Assembly (NCBI GenBank): GCA_019925095.2
Contig: CM034401.1
Location: 4,557,838-4,621,837 of the forward strand
Direction: 5' to 3'
Length of the DNA stretch: 64,000 nt
DNA from: Dendrolimus kikuchii
Lineage: Eukaryota > Arthropoda > Insecta > Lepidoptera > Lasiocampidae
Part shown: one piece after another, positions 32,195-43,995 of the stretch
Position numbering within the stretch: position 1 is the stretch's first letter
Layout of the letters: each line of letters opens with the position of its first letter
Position numbers and translations under genes: made by a program
Notes under the pieces: generated by a model
The model's input: only the letters and a program-made list of their open reading frames with translations
Told to the model about the DNA's origin: nothing
Databases searched by the model: none

Positions 32195-32735
32195 TGTTAG
32201 GAGTTTTTGGCGGGAACTGAAAGGGGACGTTGTGCTGTGCAGTTTTATTTTCTAAAAATCTGTAAAATCACTCTAAAGTGAACAATAGTTGTAGGATATT
32301 GATAGTTTTTGAGTAGTAACTATGTGTTTTTGTGAGTAATATGAACTGTATAGTCAAATGTGGCCTTTCGAGTTTTCACAAGAACTCCGTTATAAGGCGT
32401 CGATGGTAGCCTACAATACAATTGCGCCTGGCTTAAAGGCCTAGTTGCCGAGCCTTAAACATAAAAAAAAAATGTATAAGTTGTTAATCTCAATTGTATA
32501 TAGACGGTATTCACTACATTTTCTTTCCATGTTGGCAGACGCGTTAGATTTGTATTGTGTTCAGTTTATTTTATTACATGTAAAACTTTAAGTATAATGT
32601 TTTATATGATATCTTCTATAAAATATTATCAGGAATTTCCAAACAGTAATGTGTTATTTTTTATTTATTTATAACACTTTAATTAAAATAGTTTATCAAT
32701 GACTTCAATCCGCTATCGGTTGTGCCAATTGCTAA
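32195..32735. other. Unassigned, possibly LINE 5' or 3' untranslated sequence
   Basis: Contains tttttggcgggaactgaaag and cttaaaggcctagttgccga, which look repetitive but have no partner in the window. No gene seen. Confidence 0.35.
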
Positions 32736-32737
32736 GT

Positions 32738-33165
32738 TTCATACATACATAACTTCACGCCAGTTCCCTTGCGGGGTAGGCACGAACAACAGAGTGCCAT
32801 TTAGGCTTATTCTTACACACCTCACTTGCCTCTTTGACATTCATAACTCTTGTCATGCAAGCTCGTCTGTTCTTAAGATTCCTGACATCACCTTCTGCTA
32901 GTACACGATCAATTTGATCATGGAAGGTGTATCTTGGCCTTCCATGACTTCCGCATCCATCCACTTTTGCATTGTATATCTGTTTAGTCATTCTTTCATC
33001 ATGCATTCTTTCCACATGCTCGAACCACCGGAGCATTCCTTTCCTTACCTTCACCCCGACACTCTCTTTCAGACCAACTCTCTTTCTTACTTCAGTATTA
33101 CGAACGCGGTCCGCGAGCGTCACTCCGCAGATTTTGCGCAGTGCTCGCATCTCGAGCACTGCGCA
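32738..33165 (-). pseudogene. RTE-type LINE reverse transcriptase C-terminus, copy a5
   Basis: The longest uninterrupted 'a' frame: MLEMRALRKICGVTLADRV, RKGMLRWFEHVERMHDERM, ...SHGRPRYTFHDQIDRVL, ending AYPARELA and stop at 32755. It covers only the segment after the polymerase thumb. The 5' edge carries a 13-bp foldback (33136-33163, tgcgcagtgctcg and its inverse), so the truncation point looks like a snap-back or template switch. Confidence 0.88.
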
Positions 33166-33169
33166 AGTT

Positions 33170-33600
33170 TCATGTACTATAAAATTGTCGGAGGGATGGC
33201 GAGGTGTTCTAAAAATACTTGTAGAGTGTGAACAGTTAGTGTCTTTAATGTGTTAAAACCGTAACGTTCTCTGATTATAAAGTATTGTGACCAGTTGCTG
33301 TTCTTTTACTACCATAAACCCTTCTGAGTTGTTGCAAGTATTACAATACCTTGGCGGGTGTGCAACATCGGTTATCTCAATTTTCAGATTTCATAACGAT
33401 GTTTTCGTACTCAGGATGTGGTAATTGTAACAATATAGGCATTTTCTTATTTCTCCTCCTTCCTGACAAACATGATCTGTCAGGGTATTAATTTCTTTTT
33501 TTATATATTTTTGTATCTTTTTTATTTTAATTGTTTTCGCTTTTTCTTTATTTGCATTCTTATATCTATTATATGTTGTTTACTAGTCTAATTTCAATCT
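33170..33600. other. No feature recognised
   Basis: AT-rich, no gene or repeat partner seen. Confidence 0.5.
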
Positions 33601-33607
33601 TATATCG

Positions 33608-33925
33608 AACTAGCTGATGCCCGCGATTTCGTCCGCGTGGTGCGGTTTTTTAATTATCCTACGGGAACTCTTTACTTTTTCGGGATCAAAAGTATCCTAT
33701 ATGTTGACCAGGGATATAAGCTAGCACCATACAAAATCTCATTTAAATCGGTCCAGTCGTTTCGGAGATTAGTCGGTACAAACAGACAGACGAACAGAGA
33801 AACAAAAAAATTTAAAAATCTAAATTAGTTCTATTTCACTTTTTACATTCCCCTGACTCGGTTTTTAGCATTTTTTTTTCATTGTACAGAAATTCGACTT
33901 CTACAATTTTATTATATGTATAGAT
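33608..33925 (+). repeat. Interspersed repeat family p, copy 4
   Basis: Starts aactagctgatgcccgcgat, continues with aaatcggtccagtcgtttcg, cagacagacgaacagagaa and cattcccctgactcgg, ends attatatgtatagat. Confidence 0.75.
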
Positions 33926-33984
33926 AACAATATAGGCATTAAAATTAACCCAATTCTATAATAACTATCTAGTCAAAATCGCCG

Positions 33985-34215
33985 AACACTATTGCAATGA
34001 TAGATGTGCCTGATTTCGGTATTCTGCTAAGTTCAATAGCGTACCGGTGGCACGACACCCTATTTTTGTAAATATTCCTAAGTGATGACTCGAGAAACAA
34101 ATGTTTAAAATTTTGGTAGATTTTCAATATTCTTTTAATCTAATACATTTCTGCCAATGGTAATACCAATTTATTGCTACTATTATTCTACCGCGACGAT
34201 ATTGAGGGGATATTG
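33985..34215 (+). repeat. Interspersed repeat family x, copy 1
   Basis: gcctgatttcggtattctgc, then a toxin-free noncoding stretch with tttctgccaatggtaatacc, parallels gcctgatttcggtattctcg and tttctgctaatagtgatacc at 60645-60870. Confidence 0.55.
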
Positions 34216-34269
34216 TGAATTTAGTAAAATGAAACTTCGTGAAGATATTGAAACAGCAAAATTGTGCGT

Positions 34270-34345
34270 CTGAATTCGAATCTGAGTCATTTGATATGCG
34301 ACTAAGTTAACCACTACGCCACCACGGCTTTAAGGTTATTTTCTA
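34270..34345 (-). repeat. tRNA-like SINE head
   Basis: On the minus strand, gtggtggcgtagtggttaac matches the tRNA D-arm and A-box style and cagattcgaattc resembles a B box. No complete cloverleaf. Confidence 0.5.
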
Positions 34346-34659
34346 ATGAATTACGTGGAAATAATTTAAACAGCGTTTTCATAAATTTAGGTGTGTTTCA
34401 AATACAGTTTTATGTACAGCAGCCAAAATTGGACAAAACGATTTCATGGACGGAATTTGGAAAGCAGGTCTTTTCTTTGAACCGCTATACAAAGTAAAAA
34501 TTAGAGATGGTTTGCCACATATGTATCTAAGGGATGAAAAGTATTTGTCATTTGACATAGGCCTGTGATATTTCGTTAGAAAGGTCTTGAAAATACAATA
34601 CAATATTATTTTTATTATACACCATAAATAACAAAGAAATCTATCTATAATATATATAT

Positions 34660-34969
34660 ATTTTATTGCAGGAGATCAGCAGACAGGCAGACGGCCTACT
34701 GGATGGAAAGCGGTTACCATCGCCTATGGACATTTGCAACACCAAAGGTGCTACAAATGCGCTGCTGCTCTCTTAAGGGAGACTGGAATTTGGTCACAAA
34801 TGCCGGAACACAACTCAAGGTTGTTATGGCGACATACTTTAGACCAGGGGTGGTAGCCATCCAGTCGGGCAAATGCCCTGCCACCTGGCTGTAGGTTGTT
34901 TAGTCGCCTCTTACAACAGGCCGCCCGGCCGCAGGAAATTGTATTCTTTCTCCGTTCCTGTACGGATAA

Positions 34970-34970
<1 letters not shown>
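34660..34970 (-). repeat. L310 repeat, long form
   Basis: Minus-strand full copy: starts atccgtacaggaacggagaa and ends ctgctgatctcctgcaataa. Followed on the plus strand by (TA)n at 34971-35003. Confidence 0.87.
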
Positions 34971-35006
<36 letters not shown>

Positions 35007-35283
35007 CAATTGCTGTTCGTTAGTCTCGCTAAAACTCGAGAACGGCTGGACTGATTCGGCTAATTTTAGTTTTGAATTATTTATGGAAGTCCAGGAAAGA
35101 TTTAAAGGGTGAGTAAATATGAAAGAAATGCTTGGAATATAGTAAAAACAACAATTTCGCTTTCCCTTAGAAACTATTCCTACTTGTCAAACGTTTGATG
35201 TTCGTCCCGTCGTTCAGAAATCAACGTTTTTTGTTTATTGATTCTTTGGCGGTATGAAGTTTGCCGGGTCAGCTAGTATAATA
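35007..35283 (+). repeat. Interspersed repeat family y, copy 1
   Basis: atcaattgctgttcgttagt, ctcgctaaaactcgagaacg, aatgcttggaatatagtaaa and gtttgccgggtcagctagta recur in the same order at 56075-56470. Confidence 0.8.
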
Positions 35284-35289
35284 TATAAT

Positions 35290-36145
35290 CTTAAATACTT
35301 AGGAGATTCATATAATTAATGATTTTGTGCTAAAGGTTAAACTAGACTTCTACAGAAGTGAAAATAACTTAACTTGGAATTTATTGAATTATGAACGTTG
35401 TTGTAGAATTTGTTTTGTGATATAACTTTAATAACACTTCAGATGAAAATTGTTTAAACAAGATACATTGAGTAGTTTTAAAAAGTAAATGGGTTTGTTA
35501 GGGATCCGTAGCTATGCGAAAAATAGTGCAAATATAACCTTACTGAACTTTGATTTGTAGGTTAGGCTATGGATGTGGTAAACATCGAGTGATTTGGCAA
35601 CCGGCACCATAGATAAAACATATGACTAGCACCACGTGTATTGTTTTACTGTAGCGCTGCAATGACAGGAAAAGGAACAAAATCCATACAGCTTAACCAT
35701 ATGTTTCACATGTAACATTTGTATATAATAAGTGCTTTATTTAGGTTTATTTATTTTCAAGGTACTTATAGTATAGAGGTATCTTTACTTGTTTTATTAT
35801 GTTATCATTGTTTTGTGATTTTTTTTCTTTGTTAATATTCGTTTCACGTATACGTTGACTATAATTTAATTAAATTTTGCTTGTTTTCACCGTGGGTCGC
35901 GTGACCTCTGTGATTAAGGAGGTTGGCACTGAAAATCAGCGCTGTGTCGGACTATGTTTCGGCACCCCGGGTCAAACCCTAAGTAGCACTATTTCATAAA
36001 AACTAAATTAAATTCTGTATATCACGAGAGAAGCCGCAATAGCTAGTATATATATAAATGTTCCTTAAAAAAATATTTAACTGATGATGAAAACCTTTGG
36101 GGGAGTTGTAGGTATACAGACATCCATAGAAAGTAACTTTGTTTT
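35290..36145. other. No gene; repeat scrap (family u) at 35895-35960
   Basis: ggttggcactgaaaatcagc then gctgtgtcgg resembles tgtgggcactgaaaatcaat at 44215-44245 next to the copia insertion. The rest is AT-rich. Confidence 0.4.
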
Positions 36146-36151
36146 CTATAC

Positions 36152-36356
36152 TAATATTATAAAGAGGACATGTTTGTAATTTTGTATGTTTGTAAGGAAT
36201 AAACTCAAAAACTACTGGATCGATTTCAAAAATGCTTTCACCATTAGAATGCTACATTATACCTGTGTGACATAGGCCATATTTATACGTTTATCCGAAA
36301 ATGTTTAAATAATAAATGTCCACTCGTGCGAAGCTGTGACGGGTTGCTAGTATACT
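36152..36356 (+). repeat. Interspersed repeat family w, copy 3
   Basis: Starts tactaatattataaagagga, contains ctcaaaaactactggatcga and ends gacgggttgctagtatac. Confidence 0.7.
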
Positions 36357-36359
36357 ATG

Positions 36360-37395
36360 TCATGACGATAATAAATAGTATAGTATTTTAGCTACCGCTT
36401 TATTATATGGAAATTGTTACATAATTTATTGTAATATATGTCAAATACCCAATTGTATGAACACTATAAGCCTCGATACTGAACAACACGAAACCACGAA
36501 ATCGCGACCCTTTTGGTCGAGATTTCATAACTAAATTTCGTATGGATAGTTTAATGTCTGTAACATAGTTTAAATTTTAGTTACTTCTAATTTAGTTTTA
36601 GTTTACTGTTTGAACATTTACATGGTTAACGTAGTAAACCCCGCTTCAAGCCGTACAAGCCCGAGGGCCCTAGCTCATGTTAAGAGGGAGAATTCATTGG
36701 TTGCTAAAAATATTTTGTTATAATAAAACTATACGTTATTCCGGAAATTCGATGCTAATTCATTAAATATTTGTAATGAAATTAAATATACGATTAGAAA
36801 TTATTATCCAATGAACGCATACATAAATGTTCATAAAACAGTATTTGACAATTCAAGTGGAACGCGACCTAAGTAACATATGCGAATGACGGTGGGTACA
36901 AAAATAGTTTATTAAAAAGTGATTAGTGTAAAATAACAGTTTACAATATTATTTAAATAGGAATTTATGTGAAATGACTTTGAACGTCGTATCTTTGTCT
37001 TTTCAGGTAAGCTTAGTGCATATGTAAGGTATTTAGCGTACAGTTACAGTACAGCGTCTAAGTACCTAATTATGTTTAGGTACTAACATGAATAAAACTT
37101 TGCCTTTCAGAGAAAGAGAGAGAGAGATAATTAAGAGTATATTAAGAGGGTATGTGAATATGCGATGATTTAAAATTTAAATTAATAAGATACCGACCCC
37201 TTAATAAACAAAGGACAACGAAAATGGCGGCCCGACTGCGTTACGACCTGTGAAAACCTCTAATAACTTCCCAAGCAAACTCATAACGCCTCTTTATGAA
37301 CATAATTAATTAAACCTTTACATAATGCAAACTAAAACTGGGTGTTTCGTCATTGTGGGTAAACACTCTTGTTCAGAACTGGAGTTTGCTTGTTA
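36360..37395. other. No feature recognised
   Basis: About 1 kb of AT-rich sequence; a GA-rich run (gagagagagagat) at 37112-37128. Confidence 0.5.
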
Positions 37396-37397
37396 CA

Positions 37398-39166
37398 AAG
37401 ATATTGCCACACAGTTTCTCATGTGTAAAGTTCGAACCTCTATGCTGGGTAGATCGATACATTTTTCGAAGATATTTCCACGCAGTTTCTCATGTGTAAA
37501 GTTCGAACCTGTATGCTAGGTAGATCGATACATTTTTCGAAAATATTTCGACGCAGTTGCTCATGTGTAAAGTTCGAGCTTGTATGCTACGTAGATAGAT
37601 AAATTTTTCGAAGATATTTCCACACATTTATTCATGTGTAAAGTTCGAGCTTGTATGCTACGTAGATCGATAATTTTTCGAAGATGTTTCCACGCAGTTG
37701 CTCATGTGTAAAGTTTGGGCATGTATGCTACGTACATCGATAAATTTTTTGAAGATATTTCCACGCAGTTGCTCATGTGTAAAGTTTGTGCATGTATGCT
37801 ACGTACATCGATAAATTTTTCGAAGATGTTTCCACGCAGTTGCTCATGTGTAAAGTTTGTGCATGTATGCTACGTACATCGATAAATTTTTCGAAGATGT
37901 TTCCACGCAGTTGCTCATGTGTAAAGTTTGTGCATGTATGCTACGTACATCGATAAATTTTTCGAAGATGTTTCCACGCAGTTGCTCATGTGTAAAGTTT
38001 GTGCATGTATGCTACGTACATCGATAAATTTTTCGAAGATGTTGCCACGCAGTTGCTCATGTGTAAAGTTTGTGCATGTATGCTACGTACATCGATAAAT
38101 TTTTCGAAGATATTTCCACGCAGTTGCTCATGTGTAAAGTTTGTGCATGTATGCTACGTACATCGATAAATTTTTCGAAGATGTTTCCACGCAATTGCTC
38201 ATGTGTAAAGTTTGGGCATGTATGCTACGTACATCGATAAATTTTTCGAAGATGTTTCCACGCAATTGCTCATGTGTAAAGTTTGGGCATGTATGCTACG
38301 TACATCGATAAATTTTTCGAAGATGTTTCCACGCAATTGCTCATGTGTAAAGTTTGGGCATGTATGCTACGTACATCGATAAATTTTTCGAAGATGTTTC
38401 CACGCAGTTGCTCATGTGTAAAGTTTGGGCATGTATGCTACGTACATCGATACATTTTTCGAAGATATTTCCACGCAGTTGCTCATGTGTAAAGTTTGGG
38501 CATGTATGTATGCTACGTACATCGATAAATTTTTCAAAGATATTTCCACGCAGTTTCTCGTGTGTAAAGTTCGAGCATGTATGCTATGTAGATAGATACA
38601 TTTTTGAAGATATTTCCACACAGTTATTCATGTGTAAAGTTCAAGCATGTATGCTATGTAGATAGATACATTTTTGAAGATATTTCCACACAGTTATTCA
38701 TGTGTAAAGTTCAAGCATGTATGCTATGTAGATAGATACAGTTTTGAAGATATTTCCACACAGTTATTCATGTGTAAAGTTCAAGCATGTATGCTATGTA
38801 GATAGATAGATTTTTGAAGATATTTCCACACAGTTATTCATGTGTAAATTTCAAGCATGTATGCTATGTGGATAGATAAATTTTTGAAGATATTTCCACA
38901 CAGTTATTCATGTGTAAAGTTCAAGCATGTATGCTATGTGGATAGATAAATTTTTGAAGATATTTCCACACAGTTATTCATGTGTAAAGTTCAACCATGT
39001 ATGCTATGTAGATAGATAAATTTTTAGAAGATATTTCAACACAGTTATTCATGTATAAAGTCCAAGCATGTATGCTATATGGATAGATACATTTTTGAAG
39101 ATATTTCCACACAGTTATTCATGTGTAAAGTTCGAGAATGTATGCTACGGAGGTCGATAAATTTTT
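37398..39166 (+). repeat. 71-bp satellite array (~25 units)
   Basis: The unit runs ttcgaagatgtttccacgca, gttgctcatgtgtaaagttt, gtgcatgtatgctacgtaca, tcgataaattt; successive gtttccacgc occurrences (for example 37828 and 37899) are 71 bp apart. Three blocks differ: about 37400-37680 (ttctcatg, gttcgaacc), 37690-38540 (gttgctcatg, gtacatcgat) and 38560-39150 (gttattcatg, gtagatagat). One unit near 38505 has a 4-bp atgt gain. Because 71 is not a multiple of 3, frames through it cycle; open stretches here are not genes. Confidence 0.96.
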
Positions 39167-39430
39167 GGGATACAAAGTATCTTGTGACTCAAAAATTGAG
39201 AGGAAGAAAACTAAAGTGGTATAAGCATGTAATGAAGAGGGATAAAAATCAGGTGATAAAAATGTTAAACAGGAAGATTGATGGATACAAGTGTAAAGGT
39301 AGCCCGAAAGGGAGACGGATAGGTTATATCAAGGATGAAATGATAATTTGTGAGTTGACAGAGGAAGTATGACAGAATAAGGGATACAGAAAGGAAAAGA
39401 TAAATTGTGCCGACCACAAATGATTGGGAG
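39167..39430 (+). pseudogene. RTE-type LINE C-terminus, subfamily e
   Basis: The frame reads LRGRKLKWYKHVMKRDKNQ, KMLNRKIDGYKCKGSPKGR, RRIGYIKDEM, ELTEEV, a TGA, then NKGYRKEKINCADHK and stop. This is the R..WYGHV.R...........G...G.P..RW...I..D style of RTE C-termini, in a variant distinct from a, b, c, d and f. It adjoins the right edge of the 71-bp array. Confidence 0.75.
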
Positions 39431-39434
39431 GTTC

Positions 39435-39700
39435 AGGCTGACACACCGAATTCATCTGAGGTTTACACCTAAAGGTGTCATCTGAATGTACGTCAAATTA
39501 AACCAGCTTGACGCCAACTGGCTTCAACTGAGACGATTCGATAGAGTCATCCCCCCGCAGTGGTCCAGCCGAGGTCGAACCTCATAGGAGGCCTCCTCGA
39601 GCGCGTTGCTCCGGTCTGAACGCTTCCGCTCCCACAGAGTCGAAAGCCTATTAAGCCCGGTATCTAAAACAGCCACCTGGATTTCATTCATTCAGCTGGA
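39435..39700. other. GC-richer block of unknown origin
   Basis: From caggctgacacaccgaattc to aacagccacctgg; contains ccccgcagtggtccagccga and aggaggcctcctcgagcgcg. The composition differs from the AT-rich flanks. No frame or family recognised. Confidence 0.4.
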
Positions 39701-39704
39701 TCCT

Positions 39705-41390
39705 GCACAAAAAAAAGATTGGGAGGTGAAGGAAGTAATAAAGTATGGTTATCCCCGCGATTGAAAATGTGAATTTATTTATCTTAGGTATAACGCATAT
39801 CCTATGCTATCGACCGTAGTCAAACATAAACCTATTTAATTTATAAAATTCCTTCTGTTAGTCGGCGTTCTTTAAGTGTAGACAGATTTGTGAAATACGA
39901 TGAAAATAACAATAAGATCATCATAAGAGTTTTATACTTCTATCATTGTCAATATTCCTATCGTTGTTAACCAACACAATTCCAAACCTTTGCTTTCTTC
40001 ATACAAATTCCAGCGGTTATTTAACGCAAAACTTTAATCTATTGGACTTGAGGATATCCAAATAAACAAAAACAAATATAAGCAGCCTATTTCTACTTAA
40101 GCCTACTAATTCTAGTGATACCAGGCTCTTACCAATTTTTAGTCATTAAGAACCTTTTCTAGCAATTACTTAAGTTATGTAATGTTTTGTTGTAAGAGTA
40201 TGTAAATAAACTATTAGTATCAGTATGTATGTAAGTTCGGGTGGAATCTTGCAAGTTAAATTTGACCAACTTACCGGTTTCCGATTGAGCTGAAATTTTG
40301 CACGCATATGTATATCGCGTGACAATGCAATAATATGGTACCATGGAGCTGATCTGATGATGGAATCGGAAGGTGGCCATAGGAACTCCTGTACTAAACA
40401 AGACAGACCCGTCGTGTTTGGGCTCGTTTTACTTGTCTTGGCTAGCACTCTGCTGCTACATGATATCCAGGATCTCAAAAGCTTGTATTTAAAAACCTTT
40501 TCAAAAAAGCTTATTTATCTTTCCTTCTTTATTAGTAGTTTATGACGAACGCTTACTTATTCTAATAACCAGACCTATGGGTAGTCACATTTGCTAGTTA
40601 TTCATGAACGCAATCCATTATGTCGCTGAGTTTATGTTAAACGAAATGAAATTTCATCCATTGCGAGCTATTATACCAGGATATTCCGCTTGGATGTTTT
40701 ATCAATCATCAGTCATGCAGTTGTCTCAACCGCGACAAGTAACATCTGCTGAATAGCTCCAAAATTTCGAATCAAAATTACCATTTGTCCATGTATTACC
40801 AATTTGAACTTTAAGACACTGTAATAAGGTACAAAGGTACTGTCCGCGTGTATCGTTCTGAATTGCAATTACGTGCTACGCGCACGTTCGTGGGTTTGTC
40901 AACTAATTAAGACACTCTTTCTGTTATTTTACATTAATTAGCACTCGGCTGTCTTTATTTAGCTCCTGCTCTAGCACAAGTTTTGTTAGTTTAACATAAA
41001 AGCACGGTTTTACTGTAGCAGAATTTTTAAAAATATCACAGCATTTACATTTCTAAAAGAAATTTTTCTGTATTACGTTAATAAGCCTGTACCATGAATA
41101 TCCGGTATTGTCTATTTACTGTAAATATTACATCAACTGTATCATCTTGTTGCCTTTTAATGTTGATGTTAGACGGATCAATAAAATTGAATCGATTTGA
41201 TTGAAAAATACAAAACTGAAATGATGCAACGGTATGGTATTCAATGACATTGAATGATTCCAGTTTATAGATGGATCACTTTGGTTGACTTATCCAAATT
41301 GAAACAGAGAAATGAACCGTCTAATATCGGATTAATACTACAAAAGAATAATTAATACTAGAAATGACTTTTTTTGAAATTTGAAATTTT
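39705..41390. other. No feature recognised
   Basis: About 1.7 kb of AT-rich sequence. Open stretches at 40159-40545 on both strands have no domain. Confidence 0.5.
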
Positions 41391-41392
41391 GC

Positions 41393-41645
41393 TAGGTGGT
41401 AGGGCATTTGCCCGACTGGATGGCTACCACCCCTAGTCTAAAGTATGTCGCCATAACAACCTTGAGTTGTGTTCCGGCATTAGTGACCAGGTTCCAGTCT
41501 CCCTTAAGAGAGCAGCAGCACATTTGTAGCAACTTTGGTGTTGCAAATGTCCATAGGCGATGGTAACCGCTTTCCATCAAGTGGGCCGTCTGCCTGTCTG
41601 CTGATCTCCTGCAATAAAAACAAAAAAATAAAAAAATGACATTTA
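41393..41645 (+). repeat. L310 repeat, short form
   Basis: Starts ctaggtggtagggcatttgc, the same position as the copies at 20550 and 60300, and ends gctgatctcctgcaataaaa. Confidence 0.85.
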
Positions 41646-41804
41646 CTGAGTAAACAAAATGTTTTTTATTATTTATTCGGTTTAATGACATTCAAGTAAA
41701 ACGACAGTTGAACGTCTTAATCTTACTTAAAGCTAAGTAATAAATACTCTTGACTGCTCTTGTTGTAAATTTTCACAAAGGATACCTGAAAATATAAGTA
41801 CATA

Positions 41805-42100
41805 ATTAAGTCTAGCTTAATGGATAGGGCACACGTCTCAAACTCAAAGGGCGCGGGTTTGAATCCTGACCGGAACGCATACACCACTTAGGAAGTTTTC
41901 TGACCTTACGTACTATTGCTACAATTACCAAGTACTAACAACGGTGAAGGAAAACATCGTGATGAAACCTGATCATCGAGATAACCGTAGTGTAAAACCT
42001 ACCAAGCCGCTTTGAACAAGCGTAGCGGGTATACTGTCCGTGCCTTAATAGTGGGAGAACCGAGTCTAGCACTGGGACGTTCATGGGCTCTTATTATTAA
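41805..42100 (+). mobile_element. tRNA-derived SINE, copy 4 (full length)
   Basis: Head tctagcttaatggatagggc (A-box-like tagcttaatgg), B-box region gggtttgaatcctgaccgg, middle acaacggtgaaggaaaacat, 3' region gcactgggacgttcatgggc and a TTA-rich tail. Confidence 0.87.
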
Positions 42101-42104
42101 TACA

Positions 42105-42530
42105 TGAAAATATTTAAGTGTACTTTCTCTTCGCAAATGTGCTTCAGTATACAAGTAGTCTTGGCTAAAGGTGCCTGTGAAAGCATACAAGTTATACTGG
42201 TCAGCACTGCAAACAACTTGTATTGTCTAATGCGGGTATAGCTGTCAGATATATAAAAGTTTACACCCATCAATGTTGGAAGTAGTCATTCTTTTAAACA
42301 CTCCAAATTAAGGTCTCTACCTAAAACTTTATCTTTGCGAATATGCGGATGAAAACAATTTGGAAACGACCTCGACTGCTTTTACAGTAACTTAGTACGT
42401 GGACCGAATCCAGACCGCAAGGCTTGAAAGCTGCAATAGGCGTATAGCGCCAACACTCCGGGTTAAACAATATTCGAGATAAATAAATCCTGTGTATAAT
42501 ATTGCTCGTATAGAAGAAGAGTACTAGGAA
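42105..42530. other. No feature recognised
   Basis: No gene or repeat partner seen. Confidence 0.5.
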
Positions 42531-42539
42531 TACCTAGTA

Positions 42540-43100
42540 CTTTGACTTGCTGCTTTCATGATTAGTTTCATTTCGTTTGATGTAGCTAGTATCGATTTTT
42601 AAATAAGATTTTTTTATGATTGCATAGGTTCACGTTTGACTATTTACTCGTGAGTTGAAGACTCCTAGATTGTATTTATCAGGAAAAACAGACTCCGGCA
42701 CATTCACTCTTTGGCAGTGAGCACCAGAAAAGATAAAGCAAATAGCTTCTTCTTGACTGGTGCTTTTTTTATCATGTAACGATGGCGCAAAACAATCCGT
42801 CTGGTTATCCGATGGAACTCTGAAGTCGAGCCTTCTGGCTGTTTTCTCAATTGACTCCAACGCCTCCAACTAATATTTGGCTGAGCCGTCCCAAAGTTAT
42901 GAACAGTATTCTATGCACGATCGAACTTTTGGTATAAGTTCAGCAGTTGTTTCGACGTGAAGGTTCTCACTTTTGCGAGTACACTCAGCTTTTTGGCCGC
43001 CACTTGCGCTAAAGACTCTGTGTACTTGCCAAAATTGAGTGTTGGAGTTAAAAAGATGCCCAGACGCTGGATGCGATAGTCTACAACGAGTCAAATAGCA
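42540..43100 (-). pseudogene. CR1-like LINE reverse transcriptase C-terminus, copy 2
   Basis: The minus-strand frame reads LFNSNTQFWQVHRVF, ELIPKVRSCIEYCS, stop, LWDGSAKY, stop, LEALESIEKTARRLDFRVP and VNVPESVFPDKYNLGVFNS. The order CIEYC..LW.G......L...E.I...A.R and (W/P)..VFP..YN...F is diagnostic of non-LTR reverse-transcriptase ends. Two single-codon stops (about 42891 and 42872) sit where a His-like and a Gln-like codon would be expected. Homologous to 27480-27865. Confidence 0.78.
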
Positions 43101-43148
43101 TTTTAATTATAGTTTGAATAATAATTTAAATTATTTCTATTATGATAT

Positions 43149-43668
43149 TGTTACGAGTACGGGACTTGAATTAAAATGCCGTTGGAATTACTATAGAATT
43201 TATTAGAATTATACAAACACGTATAACACAGGTACAAATATAACCGAACACAACAAGTCTAAACGTAATGCAGAAGGTCGTAATTCCATAAAACGCACAA
43301 AGTCCGTCACTAAAAGTTTCCCGATTGTAGAACACACGTCTTGCTTCGCTCGTGGTTATCGCTCGACTGCCTCGTCCCTCCATCGGGCCATTGCTTTATA
43401 CCGCACAGATGCAATATATCCGTCCGGCCGCGTGGACTGAATTTCCTAGAATCAGTTTGTACTTTAAATCCGACACACCTGGCTAATGAGTCGTCCAAAA
43501 CGGCCATAAACGAGTATAATAAAACAATGGCATATTCTCTAGAATAATTAGTAAACGCCTGTCAACAAATAAGTAAACAAAAGAAGTCCAAATGCCGAAA
43601 GGTAATAAAATGTGTTTTTACAGGTATGCAGGTGTGAATTTGTTTTTGTTGGCATCTTAGTTGTAACA
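43149..43668 (-). mobile_element. Solo LTR, 520 bp (Gypsy-like)
   Basis: Second copy of the LTR at 10407-10889, with tgttacgag and ttgtaaca ends and ATAT on both sides (43145-43148, 43669-43672). On the minus strand tataaagc and a later aataaatt are kept. It is about 37 bp longer than the first copy because of small indels. Confidence 0.85.
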
Positions 43669-43739
43669 ATATTTTAAAGTTATGATGATGACATGCTATT
43701 TGAACGCATGACAGGCTATTTTTTATGTGAACATTGATT

Positions 43740-43995
43740 TAGAATTTACTGCATATTTTTTTAAGGCGGGGGAAATGCTATTTACGCACAATACCGGGTC
43801 CTTTGCAAGGGATTAGACCATAGTTGATCATGAAGGCTTTCCCCTTTGACAATGGGCAATCCGAACACTAATCAAGTCAACTTGTGTGGAGACTCAGAGA
43901 AGTTGCACGGGCACCACTACCCACTAAAACCACCCTCCTCCCATGTGCCTCGCGCTTTTTATGAAGGAAAGGCTGAGACTTAGAACGTAGTTACA
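43740..43995. other. GC-richer block of unknown origin
   Basis: cacaataccgggtcctttgc to gagacttagaacg. The composition resembles an old element fragment. Not recognised. Confidence 0.4.

Noticed and set aside
38283..38665. Repeat-containing open frames in the 71-bp array
   Set aside because: The period is not a multiple of three and frames end after a few units; frames also occur on the opposite strand, so no protein is supported.
37398..39166. Possible CRISPR array
   Set aside because: The whole 71-bp unit is repeated without unique spacers, and the sequence is from an insect-type genome.
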